Origin: Clostridia bacterium
GTDB taxonomy: Bacteria > Bacillota > Clostridia > Oscillospirales > CAG-272
Assembly: GCA_017461825.1 (NCBI GenBank)
Contig: JAFTXB010000141.1
Span: 1-6,733, forward strand
Reading direction: 5' to 3'
Length of the DNA stretch: 6,733 bases
Shown here: positions 1-5,882 of the stretch, in pieces
Numbering within the stretch: position 1 is the first letter of the stretch
Layout of the letters: the number at the start of each line of letters is the position of its first letter
The notes under the pieces: generated by a model
What the model was told of the DNA's origin: nothing
Database searches by the model: none
Seen by the model: the letters and a program-made list of their open reading frames with translations, nothing else
Program-made: the position numbers and the translations under genes

Positions 1-677
1 CTTACACCTCCCGTTGCCACGATACTTGCGGGCTCTTCGCCAAGCTCCATTGCAATGCGGTCGATCAGTCCGTCCACTGAGCCTGCCGCGCCGTACACGA
101 TCCCAGCCTTCATGCAATCCACCGTATTGGTGCCGATCGCATGTCTGGGTGCTGAGATCTCAATATGCGGCAGGAGTGCTGCCTCCTTGGCAAGTGCCTC
201 AAGAGAAAGCTCCGTCCCGGGCAGGATCGCACCTCCAACGTACCGTCCGCCACGGTCCACGACCGTGAGCGTAGTTGCCGTTCCCATATCCACTACCACA
301 CACGGCAGAGGATATTCCTCCTTTGCCGCAACGGCAGCGGCGACCAGATCGGATGCCACGGTGCCGGGATCGTTGATCGCGATCTGAAGCCCCGTTTTGA
401 TCCCCGCTCCCACCACGAGGGCAGGGGTGCCGATCAAAAGCTTGACCGCGCGCACCAGTGTCTCGGTAACGGGCGGCACCACGCAGGAGACGATCGCCCC
501 CTCAAAGCATGACAGATCAACTCCTTGCAGGTCAAGGATCTCACGGATCCTGACCGCATATCCGAACTCGGTCTCGCATCGGTCGGTCGGGATGCGGAAC
601 AGCGACGCCACTCGGCACGCCTGATCGACACATCCAACCGTTGTATGGGTATTTCCGCTGTTGATAGCAAGGATCAT
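1..677 (-). CDS. coaX: Type III pantothenate kinase CoaX (3' end cut by window edge)
   Basis: Phosphorylates pantothenate with ATP, the first step of coenzyme A synthesis, in the cytoplasm. The window holds the first 225 residues. Type III enzymes are usually about 255-260 long, so roughly 30 C-terminal residues are missing. Seen in order: the N-terminal phosphate-binding motif (residues 4-15, SGNTHTTVG), VSCVVPPVTETL (63-74), GIKTGLQIAINDP (92-104), VASDL with D110 at the usual catalytic Asp position, VVVDMGTATTL (127-137), and IGTNTVDCMKAGIVYG (181-196). This order is characteristic of CoaX. ATG at 677 was chosen because GGGAGGA (682-688) lies just upstream and the protein starts with the expected MILAI. 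The gene is 21 bp downstream of the ECF transporter gene, so the two probably share a transcript. Oddity: residue 6, normally Asp in DxGNT, is Asn here. The protein is absent from simple closed-ORF lists because it has no stop within the window. Confidence 0.95.
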   Translation of the reverse strand, partial: MILAINSGNTHTTVGCVDQACRVASLFRIPTDRCETEFGYAVRIREILDLQGVDLSCFEGAIVSCVVPPVTETLVRAVKLLIGTPALVVGAGIKTGLQIAINDPGTVASDLVAAAVAAKEEYPLPCVVVDMGTATTLTVVDRGGRYVGGAILPGTELSLEALAKEAALLPHIEISAPRHAIGTNTVDCMKAGIVYGAAGSVDGLIDRIAMELGEEPASIVATGGV

Positions 678-698
678 AGCGTCCTCCCGTTTGATAAC

Positions 699-1289
699 TT
701 ATTTTGCCGAAAAATATTTTTTCCCGATATTGATCACGTAGGTGACGGTCGGGCTGAAAATGGCATTGATGGCAAACTCCAAAACGAAGTTGAAGCCGAT
801 GAGCACGACGATGATGTACAGCACGGCGTTGTTGCCAAAATCGGTCCAAGCCCATTCCTTGATGGCGTCCATAAAAAAGGTGAGGCATCCAAGGAAAAAC
901 ACGCCCGAATTGACTACGGGGCACACCATTGCCGCCAAAATAGAAGCGACGGTGCGGTTCTTCTTTTCGAGGAGCTTAAAAACGGCTCCCGATGCAATGC
1001 CTGCCAGAACGCCCTTTGCCAAGACGGTAATGATGGTTCCCGGGAAGCTGATCGCCATAAAGCTTGCGGCGTCTCCCGTGAGGAGCACTGCCAAGCCGAA
1101 GACAAGCCCCAGCCATGCGCCCGCACCGATGCCGTAAATGGCGGCGCCCACCACGATGGGAATGAGCGTGAGGGTGATGGAAAAGGTAGTAAAGCGCAAC
1201 GACATACTGACAAACTGCAGTACGATCACCGCGGCGCTGAACAACCCGATCCCCGTGATCCGTTGGATCCTCTGTTTGTTGGTTTTCAT
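699..1289 (-). CDS. ECF transporter S component, probably pantothenate-specific (PanT-like)
   Basis: A 196-residue, almost entirely hydrophobic protein with about six membrane segments, the size and pattern of substrate-binding (S) components of energy-coupling factor vitamin transporters. These work with a shared EcfA/A'/T ATPase module encoded elsewhere. Visible features are a basic N-terminus (MKTNKQRIQR), TGIGLFSAAVIVLQFVS, the GAAIYGIGAGAWLGLVFGL segment, and a charged loop (LLEKKNRT) between later helices. Substrate specificity cannot be read from the sequence alone. The pantothenate assignment rests on the adjacent downstream coaX, since PanT-type S components are known to cluster with CoA genes. 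Riboflavin or another vitamin remains possible. ATG at 1289 is chosen because AAGGAGG (1300-1306) sits 10 bases upstream. An in-frame start at 1355 lies upstream of the promoter -10 and cannot be in the mRNA. Confidence 0.82.
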   Translation of the reverse strand: MKTNKQRIQRITGIGLFSAAVIVLQFVSMSLRFTTFSITLTLIPIVVGAAIYGIGAGAWLGLVFGLAVLLTGDAASFMAISFPGTIITVLAKGVLAGIASGAVFKLLEKKNRTVASILAAMVCPVVNSGVFFLGCLTFFMDAIKEWAWTDFGNNAVLYIIVVLIGFNFVLEFAINAIFSPTVTYVINIGKKYFSAK

Positions 1290-1343
1290 ATTCAATTTTC
1301 CTCCTTGCTGCTGTTTCGGTCCTGCCGAATATAGCGCAAAGCT

Positions 1344-1372
1344 ATTATAGCACAATTTGGCTATCTTGTCAA
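1344..1372 (-). promoter_or_regulatory. Consensus sigma-A promoter of the ECF S component-coaX operon
   Basis: Read on the minus strand, TTGACA (1372-1367) and TATAAT (1349-1344) are separated by exactly 17 bases, a perfect match to the vegetative consensus. Transcription should start near 1337, giving a leader of about 48 nt before the ATG at 1289. The -35 box covers the TGA stop (1371-1369) of the flavin reductase gene. A 5-bp inverted repeat ATAGC/GCTAT (1331-1335, 1341-1345) lies over the -10 and start site. It could be an operator but is short enough to be chance. Confidence 0.85.
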
Positions 1373-1881
1373 GCGTTCTTTTTCAAAAGCACCTGCTCGA
1401 TCTCTCCCACGTAGACCTTGTGGTAGTCGTTTTTCTCATAGTTTGATAACAAAGCCTGCTCCAAAAACGCCTCGGGGCGAAGCAGATCGGCGTACAGCTT
1501 GCGACAGATCAACACGCGCGTTGCCTCTGCGGGGTACGGCACGCCGTCCTCGGTGTAAGCGCAGGTAAGGCCTGCCGCCCGGAATTTGTCGCCGTCGCGT
1601 CCGCTCATTTTGCCGCAAAGCGCCAGCGCCTCGCGCTCCTCTCCGTCAAAAAAGGCGAGTGAGAAGCGGTCGCTCTTCTCGGTAAACGCAAACGTGTGGC
1701 GCGTGGGACGGATGAAGCAGACCGCCACGGGCTTGTTCCAAAGCACGCCGCAGCACCCCCACGATGCCGTCATAGTGTTGGCACGCTCGCCGTCCGATGC
1801 CGAAATCAGCATCCAATCTTTGCCGATGCTCTTAAAAATCGCATCAAATTCATTTGCCTCGGCTCTGTAAAACTCGTTCAT
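1369..1881 (-). CDS. Flavin reductase family protein (FMN-binding split barrel)
   Basis: A 170-residue cytoplasmic protein of the flavin reductase-like family (PF01613 type), small FMN proteins that reduce flavin with NAD(P)H or act as flavoredoxins. The exact electron donor and partner are unknown. Family landmarks seen are NTMTASWG (35-42, flavin phosphate region), FIRPTRHTF (56-64), SLAFFD (74-79), SGRDGDKF (93-100), and the C-terminal NDYHKVYVGEIEQVLLKK (151-168), which closely follow clostridial members. Start choice: ATG at 1881 has AAAGGAAA (1889-1896) about 10 bases upstream. The longer in-frame version begins with TTG at 1899, upstream of that site, and is unlikely. The 5' side abuts a repeat-like element, and I see no good promoter for this gene. 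No terminator separates it from the downstream transporter promoter, so read-through into that operon is possible. Confidence 0.9.
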   Translation of the reverse strand: MNEFYRAEANEFDAIFKSIGKDWMLISASDGERANTMTASWGCCGVLWNKPVAVCFIRPTRHTFAFTEKSDRFSLAFFDGEEREALALCGKMSGRDGDKFRAAGLTCAYTEDGVPYPAEATRVLICRKLYADLLRPEAFLEQALLSNYEKNDYHKVYVGEIEQVLLKKNA

Positions 1882-1934
1882 GTTCTTATTTCCTTTCAAA
1901 TATTTTTGTCAGAAAACTTTTGGATAAAGTTATA

Positions 1935-1952
1935 CTTGGCGTAAACGCCAAG
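1935..1952. repeat. 18-bp palindrome CTTGGCGT-AA-ACGCCAAG
   Basis: A perfect inverted repeat with 8-bp arms (1935-1942 and 1945-1952) around AA. It could be a hairpin of the repeat element or a dimeric regulator operator. It lies about 55-70 bp upstream of the flavin reductase start. I see no convincing promoter overlapping it: TATAAC at 1934-1929 has no matching -35. Confidence 0.6.
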
Positions 1953-1954
1953 AC

Positions 1955-1980
1955 ACGTGATTTGCTACGCAAATACACGT
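1955..1980. repeat. 11-bp hairpin with one bulged base
   Basis: ACGTGATTTGC (1955-1965) pairs with GCAAATACACGT (1969-1980) around a TAC loop, with one unpaired A at 1975. It follows the palindrome at 1935-1952 directly, giving tandem hairpins near the left end of the repeat-like element. No T-run follows, so it is not a standard terminator. Confidence 0.55.
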
Positions 1981-2011
1981 CCGACACCTTTCAAAACTGT
2001 CAAAGAAGGGG

Positions 2012-2094
2012 TTGCTTGGATATTGTGGAGTGTCTGTGCGCGGTTCCGTTGTTTTCTGACGAAATGGGAATGCTTGATCGCTTTATCCGAGCAA
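2012..2094. repeat. Long-range inverted repeat enclosing 61 bases
   Basis: TTGCTTGGATA (2012-2022) is complementary to TATCCGAGCAA (2084-2094) at 10 of 11 positions, the eleventh being a G-T wobble. It encloses the central part of the repeat-like element. With the stem at 2107-2133, it gives the element a chain of stems, as expected of a folded single strand or RNA. Confidence 0.4.
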
Positions 2095-2106
2095 TAGCTC
2101 CCGCAA

Positions 2107-2133
2107 CCGTTTTGGTACCACCACCCAAAACGG
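2107..2133. repeat. 9-bp hairpin near right end of the repeat-like element
   Basis: CCGTTTTGG (2107-2115) is the exact complement of CCAAAACGG (2125-2133) around a 9-base loop. It is followed by a small A/T-rich hairpin, AAAAGAT/ATCTTTT (2141-2157), running into six Ts on the plus strand. That second hairpin could act as a weak terminator, but no plus-strand gene precedes it. Confidence 0.5.
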
Positions 2134-2195
2134 GCTGCCGAAAAGATAGAATCTTTTTTCAAAAAATTTCTGACGAAAAACGCCTCGATCTGCAC

Positions 2196-2224
2196 TTGAC
2201 AAAATCCCTTTCTACCGTTATAAT
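2196..2224 (+). promoter_or_regulatory. Consensus sigma-A promoter of secDF
   Basis: TTGACA (2196-2201) and TATAAT (2219-2224) are separated by 17 bases, a perfect vegetative promoter. The start is expected near 2231, giving a leader of about 40 nt with AAAGGA (2255-2260) 10 bases before the ATG at 2271. The right end of the repeat-like element stops 15 bases upstream of the -35 box, so the core promoter is intact. Confidence 0.88.
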
Positions 2225-2270
2225 ATAAGAGTATGCTTATTTTGACGAAAAGAGAAAGGATTCATTCAAA

Positions 2271-4511
2271 ATGAAATCAAAAGCACAAAGTCTTCTTGGC
2301 TTTATCACAGCACTTCTCGTGCTCTGCCTGCTGACGCTGATAACGGTGGGCGGACTTGGCGAATACGAGGGCGTGTTTGGCGACGACGGAATCGTCCTTG
2401 GCATGGATCTCGTCGGCGGCACACGTCTGGTCTACGCCCCCGACACAGAGGAAACGGTGAGTGCCGAGCAGATCAACACGGTCAGCTCAATGCTCCGCGC
2501 ACGCCTCGATTTTTACGGCTACACCGAGGCAACTGTCACGGTGGACGAAAACAACCGCTTTGTGGTTGAAATTCCCGAAGTCAGCAGCAGTGAAGCCGAA
2601 AATCTGCTGAGTGCCACCGCAAAGCTGACCTTTGAGATCAAGGACGGCGAGACCGACACCGTTGTGATGGAGGGCTCTGCCATTGAGAGTGCGTCTGCCG
2701 AATACGGAAACATGGGAAACGGCTACGACGGCTGGTTTGTGTCACTCAAGATCAAGCCCGAGCATCGCGAAACCTTTCGTGAGGCAACCGCAAAAGCCCT
2801 GAAAACGGCAGACAAGACTATCTACATCAAGCTTGACGGCGAGGTCTATTCAGAGCCCCGCGTTTCCGAGGTGCTGGACACCGACAGCGTAATGATCTCG
2901 GGTACCTTTGATCAGCAAAGTGCCACCGCTCTGGCGGGTGTGATCACCTCGGGACAGCTTCCCTTCGCCCTCAAGGTCGAGCAATCCTCTCAGATCGACG
3001 CAACACTTGGCGCGACCGCTCTGGAAACCAGCTTGATTGCGGGCGGTATCGGCGTATTGCTCGTCATGCTGTTTATGATCGTCTTCTACCGCCTGCCGGG
3101 ACTGATGGCTGCGATCGCCTTGACGGGCTACACCGTTTGCACGGGGCTCATCCTCTCGCTGCTCCACATCAACCTCTCGCTCCCGGGCATTGCGGGTATC
3201 ATTCTTTCAATCGGCATGGCTGTGGACGCCAACGTCATTATTTTTGAGCGTATCAAGGAAGAGCTGCGCGCGGGCAGATCGATCCACGCCGCACTCCGCG
3301 CAGGTTTTGGCAAGGCGTTCGTTGCCATTCTCGACTCCAACGTCACAACTGTTATCGCCGTCGTTGTGCTCTTCCTCTTTGGCACAGGCGCGATCCAGGG
3401 CTTTGCCCTCACCCTCGGCATCGGCGTGGTACTTTCAATGATCTTTGCCGTGCTCGTCACACGCTTTTTACTCAAGTGCCTCGCGGGCATGAGGATCACC
3501 CGTCTCTCTCTTTGGGGCGTTGGCAAGAAAAAGTCCGACGAAAGCAACTTTAACAAATTCAACTATATCCGCGCGCGCAAGTATATCCTCATTGTTGTCG
3601 CCACCGTGGTTGTGATCGGCATCGGCTCGTTTGCGATTCGAGGCTTTAACCCCGATGTTGATTTTACGGGCGGCACCACCATGCAGGTTGAATTCCGTGA
3701 TGCTCTGGATGGGAACCGACGTGAGATCTCAGACGAAATGCTCGACCGCATCATCAAAACCGCCGAATCGGCAACCTATGAGGACGGAACGAATGTCGGT
3801 GCCTCGGTGTCGATCGCGCAAAGAGCCGACGGCACGCAGGTGCTGCTCAAGCTCACCGAGCTCGATCTCGACGGAAGAACCGCCGTTTTTGAGGCTTTAC
3901 AAGCAGAATTTGGCTTGGAGGATGGCGACCTCATCAGTTCGTCCAATGTTGGAGCCACCGTGTCGGGTGAAATTCGCCGCAACGCCGTAATCGCATCGGT
4001 GGTGGCGATCCTGCTCATGCTTGTCTATATCTCGATCCGCTTTGACCTCAACTCGGGACTTGCCGCCGTGATCTGCCTCTCGCACGATGTGTTCGTGATG
4101 ATCGTGGCGTATTCTCTCTTCCGGATCCCGCTCAACACCACCATGATCGCGGCTCTGCTTACGATCCTCGGCTATTCGATCAATGCGACCATCGTCATCT
4201 TCGACCGCATCCGAGAAAATCGCAAAAAGCTCTCGCGCACCGATTTTGACCACGTTGTCAACGTCAGCATCCATCAGACGTTTTTGCGTTCGCTCAACAC
4301 CACGCTGACCACCTTCCTCACGATCGCCACACTGTTTGTGCTGGGCGTGACTTCGATCCGTCAGTTTGCCCTGCCCCTGATGGCTGGCATCCTCGCGGGC
4401 ATGTTCTCCTCGGTCTTCCTCGCAGGCAACCTGTGGGCGCTCCTCAACCGCTTCATCCGATTTGGCAGAAAGAAAGAAGCTGAGGAAAGCCCCTCAGAAA
4501 GCGAGCCGTAA
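2271..4511 (+). CDS. secDF: Fused protein translocase subunit SecDF
   Basis: A 746-residue membrane protein joining SecD and SecF, which uses the ion gradient to pull secreted proteins out of the SecYEG channel on the outer face. SecD part: TM1 (about 6-29); GMDLVGGTRL (44-53, the D1 motif); an extracytoplasmic P1 region (about 30-240), shorter than in E. coli; then TM2-TM6 (about 253-401) with LPGIAGIILSIGMAVDANVIIFERIKEE. D319 is the conserved intramembrane Asp of SecD. SecF part: TM7 (about 437-457), DVDFTGGTTMQVEF (462-475), VGATVSGEIRRNAV (560-573), LSHDVFVM (603-610), GYSINATIVIFDRIREN (634-650), and NVSIHQTFLRSLNTTLTTFLT (664-684). Oddity: residue 639 is Ala where SecF usually has Asp (SINDT). 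The ATG at 2271 has AAAGGA 10 bases upstream. It has its own promoter and converges on the glycosyltransferase, with only 18 bp between the stop codons. Confidence 0.97.
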   Translation: MKSKAQSLLGFITALLVLCLLTLITVGGLGEYEGVFGDDGIVLGMDLVGGTRLVYAPDTEETVSAEQINTVSSMLRARLDFYGYTEATVTVDENNRFVVEIPEVSSSEAENLLSATAKLTFEIKDGETDTVVMEGSAIESASAEYGNMGNGYDGWFVSLKIKPEHRETFREATAKALKTADKTIYIKLDGEVYSEPRVSEVLDTDSVMISGTFDQQSATALAGVITSGQLPFALKVEQSSQIDATLGATALETSLIAGGIGVLLVMLFMIVFYRLPGLMAAIALTGYTVCTGLILSLLHINLSLPGIAGIILSIGMAVDANVIIFERIKEELRAGRSIHAALRAGFGKAFVAILDSNVTTVIAVVVLFLFGTGAIQGFALTLGIGVVLSMIFAVLVTRFLLKCLAGMRITRLSLWGVGKKKSDESNFNKFNYIRARKYILIVVATVVVIGIGSFAIRGFNPDVDFTGGTTMQVEFRDALDGNRREISDEMLDRIIKTAESATYEDGTNVGASVSIAQRADGTQVLLKLTELDLDGRTAVFEALQAEFGLEDGDLISSSNVGATVSGEIRRNAVIASVVAILLMLVYISIRFDLNSGLAAVICLSHDVFVMIVAYSLFRIPLNTTMIAALLTILGYSINATIVIFDRIRENRKKLSRTDFDHVVNVSIHQTFLRSLNTTLTTFLTIATLFVLGVTSIRQFALPLMAGILAGMFSSVFLAGNLWALLNRFIRFGRKKEAEESPSESEP

Positions 4512-4529
4512 CCTAATATTCCAATATTT

Positions 4530-5753
4530 TCAAAAGCACCGCACGCCCCTACGGCTTTGTACCGAGGGCTGTGCGGTGTTTTTTTGCAAGCAACGGTCAA
4601 TTTCGACTTTCTTTCGCAAGCGAGCGTAAAGATCGGAGACAGTCTTACCAAATTGGCTCTTATCAAATTTTGCGGCTACAGTCTCACTGCACCTCCCCGC
4701 CCTAACTCTCCAAAGCGGATCGGTCATGATCCTTTGCAAATGCTCGAAAAACTCGGTATCGCTCTCGTACGTATAGCCGTTTTCGCCCTCGCGGATCACA
4801 TCAGCAAGGCAGGGATCGCGCCGACACAACAGCGGCAAGCCGTTTGCGGCGGCTTCCACATAGGTCAGTCCCTGCGTCTCACTCGTGGACGCACTCACAA
4901 AAAGATCGCCCAGCTGATAGTAGTTTTGCACCTCGCAGGGGGCAACCTTTCCCGTAAAGATCACGCTTGCCGACACACCCAATTTTTTCGCCAATGCTTC
5001 AAGAGCACCTTTATCGGGTCCGTCACCAACGATCAAAAATGCCAGTTTTTCGGTTTTCCTGATTGCATCAGCATACAGCCGCAACAACTCTTCTAAGTTT
5101 TTTTCTGTCCCCAATCTGCCGAGATTGAGCAAAACGGTCGCATCGTCCGCCAACCCCAGCGAGCGCCGTTTTTCCATACGTTCGCTCGGTGCTAGGCGTA
5201 CCTTGTGTTGCTCGAGGCTGATGCCGCTCGGTATCACATGGATCGGTTTGTTTACCCCATAGCTACACAAAGCGCGCTTCACCTTTTGTGTAGGCGCAAT
5301 AACAGTATGAACACGGCGAAGCAAGGTACGGGAAAGCACGCGCACGATCCACCTGCCAAGCCTCTTGCCCGGAATGATATACGGCACATATTGTTCATAG
5401 AGTGTGTGGTAAGTGTGCACGATGGGTGCACCCGTTTTTTTAGAAATATATTTTGCAAAGCCGAGGCTAAAAAACTCACATTGACTGTGGATCACATCCG
5501 GATTCCACGCAACGATCTCTTTGATATAAGCGTTTCTGTGCGAAAGTGACATCCGCACCCCGGGATAAACACGGATGGGGTGCGAGCGAATATAGGTCAC
5601 ATTGCCCTCGCGGTGGCTGCGGCTTGTTTCCGAGAGTGTCAAAATGCGCACATCATGCCCCAATTTTACAAGCTCTCCCCATAAATTTTTCACCGATGTT
5701 ACCACACCGTTCGTCTCAACGCAAAACAGATCGGTTGTAATCAATATCTTCAT
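4530..5753 (-). CDS. GT4 family glycosyltransferase, probably diacylglycerol glucosyltransferase-like
   Basis: A 407-residue GT-B fold retaining glycosyltransferase of the GT4 family. The sequence most resembles the Firmicutes enzymes that transfer glucose to diacylglycerol at the inner face of the membrane, making glycolipid for the membrane and lipoteichoic acid anchor. The acceptor is inferred. Seen: MKILITTDLFCVETNGVVTS (1-20), with the glycine-containing acceptor-side loop; VIHSQCEFFSLGFA (87-100); HTYHTLYEQYVPYI (113-126); IAPTQKVKRAL (152-162); VIPSGI (173-178); GRLGTEKNL (212-220, nucleotide-sugar binding, R213 and K218); and SETQGLTYVEAAANGLP (291-307), with the E-x7-E pair E292/E300. 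ATG at 5753 has AAGGA (5763-5767) 9 bases upstream. The longer frame starting at 5804 runs into the insertion sequence end and is rejected. The last 16 residues are encoded by the terminator hairpin and are probably a dispensable tail. No obvious promoter remains upstream, because the IS200 end lies 41 bp from the start. Confidence 0.9.
   Translation of the reverse strand: MKILITTDLFCVETNGVVTSVKNLWGELVKLGHDVRILTLSETSRSHREGNVTYIRSHPIRVYPGVRMSLSHRNAYIKEIVAWNPDVIHSQCEFFSLGFAKYISKKTGAPIVHTYHTLYEQYVPYIIPGKRLGRWIVRVLSRTLLRRVHTVIAPTQKVKRALCSYGVNKPIHVIPSGISLEQHKVRLAPSERMEKRRSLGLADDATVLLNLGRLGTEKNLEELLRLYADAIRKTEKLAFLIVGDGPDKGALEALAKKLGVSASVIFTGKVAPCEVQNYYQLGDLFVSASTSETQGLTYVEAAANGLPLLCRRDPCLADVIREGENGYTYESDTEFFEHLQRIMTDPLWRVRAGRCSETVAAKFDKSQFGKTVSDLYARLRKKVEIDRCLQKNTAQPSVQSRRGVRCF
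4532..4585 (+). terminator. Rho-independent terminator of secDF, probably bidirectional
   Basis: CACCGCAC (4537-4544) pairs with GTGCGGTG (4571-4578). The stem extends inward with GCCC/GGGC across a single bulged T and outward through A-T pairs, and it is followed by seven Ts (4579-4585) on the plus strand. On the minus strand the same stem is followed by CTTTTG, so it may also end the glycosyltransferase transcript. The hairpin lies wholly inside the last codons of the glycosyltransferase frame (residues about 392-406). Confidence 0.88.
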
Positions 5754-5793
5754 CGTCTTGTTTCCTTCAGTATCAAAACCGCGAAATAAACAT

Positions 5794-5812
5794 CCACCCG
5801 CCAAGCGGGTGG
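5794..5812. repeat. IS200 right-end hairpin
   Basis: CCACCCGC (5794-5801) pairs perfectly with GCGGGTGG (5805-5812) around a CAA loop. It lies downstream of tnpA in its reading direction. This is the TnpA-binding subterminal structure of IS200/IS605 elements. It might also weakly end transcription before the glycosyltransferase gene, but the following bases (ATGTTTATTT on the minus strand) are not a true T-run. Confidence 0.82.
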
Positions 5813-5824
5813 TTTTTCACATGC

Positions 5825-5882
5825 GGGCATAGCCCTCTGTTCTTCGCTATGCGTAAACGCATCTATACGAACTGCCAACTGC
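5825..5882 (-). other. Structured untranslated 3' region of the insertion sequence
   Basis: The 80 bases between the tnpA stop and the right-end hairpin hold several overlapping inverted repeats. These are GGGC/GCCC (5825-5828, 5832-5835), GCATAGC/GCTATGC (5827-5833, 5846-5852), ATGCGT/ACGCAT (5849-5854, 5857-5862), and CTGCCAACTGC (5872-5882), which is complementary to the tnpA leader. It may be a 3' UTR or a small RNA. No reading frame is seen. Confidence 0.4.

Larger units (their letters stand above)
1903..2180. mobile_element. MITE-like structured repeat with imperfect terminal inverted repeats
   Basis: About 278 bp with no credible gene. The left end (1903-1931, TTTTTGTCAGAAAACTTTTG...) matches the reverse complement of the right end (2180-2151, TTTTTCGTCAGAAATTTTTT...) at about 24 of 29 positions with one gap. 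This is what a miniature inverted-repeat element would show. The interior holds several strong hairpins: 1935-1952, 1955-1980, a stem of 2012-2022 with 2084-2094, 2107-2115 with 2125-2133, and 2141-2147 with 2151-2157. Reading frames exist in both strands but lack ribosome binding sites and look like translated repeat. It lies between the ribosome binding site of the flavin reductase gene and the -35 box of secDF. No target duplication is clear. A structured RNA is the main alternative. Confidence 0.5.

Noticed and set aside
525..1334. 269-residue plus-strand reading frame
   Set aside because: It lies opposite coaX and the ECF S component, both of which have clear motifs and ribosome binding sites. 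The translation is charged, low in hydrophobic residues and matches no family I know; it is a shadow frame.
1290..1355. Extended start (1355) for the ECF S component
   Set aside because: The start would lie upstream of the promoter -10 box and so outside the transcript; the ATG at 1289 has a strong ribosome binding site.
1882..1899. Extended start (TTG at 1899) for the flavin reductase gene
   Set aside because: The Shine-Dalgarno sequence at 1889-1896 would be inside the coding region; ATG at 1881 is correctly spaced from it.
1929..1957. Promoter for the flavin reductase gene with TATAAC as -10
   Set aside because: The base stretch 17 nt upstream (CGTGTC) bears no resemblance to a -35 box.
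1965..2195. 76-residue minus-strand frame inside the repeat-like region
   Set aside because: There is no ribosome binding site, the start lies beside the secDF promoter, and the sequence looks like a translated structured repeat rather than a protein.
1854..2228. 124-residue plus-strand frame across the repeat-like region
   Set aside because: It begins inside the flavin reductase gene on the opposite strand, has no ribosome binding site, and runs through inverted repeats and the secDF promoter.
3897..4274. Minus-strand frame inside secDF
   Set aside because: It is the antisense shadow of a strongly conserved SecF coding region; the other frames opposite secDF are the same.
5754..5804. Extended start (5804) for the glycosyltransferase
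   Set aside because: The extension reads into the IS200 end hairpin and skips the good ribosome binding site before the ATG at 5753.
5794..5812. Right-end hairpin as a strong terminator of tnpA
   Set aside because: The stem is good but no T-run follows; it is better explained as the transposase-binding end.
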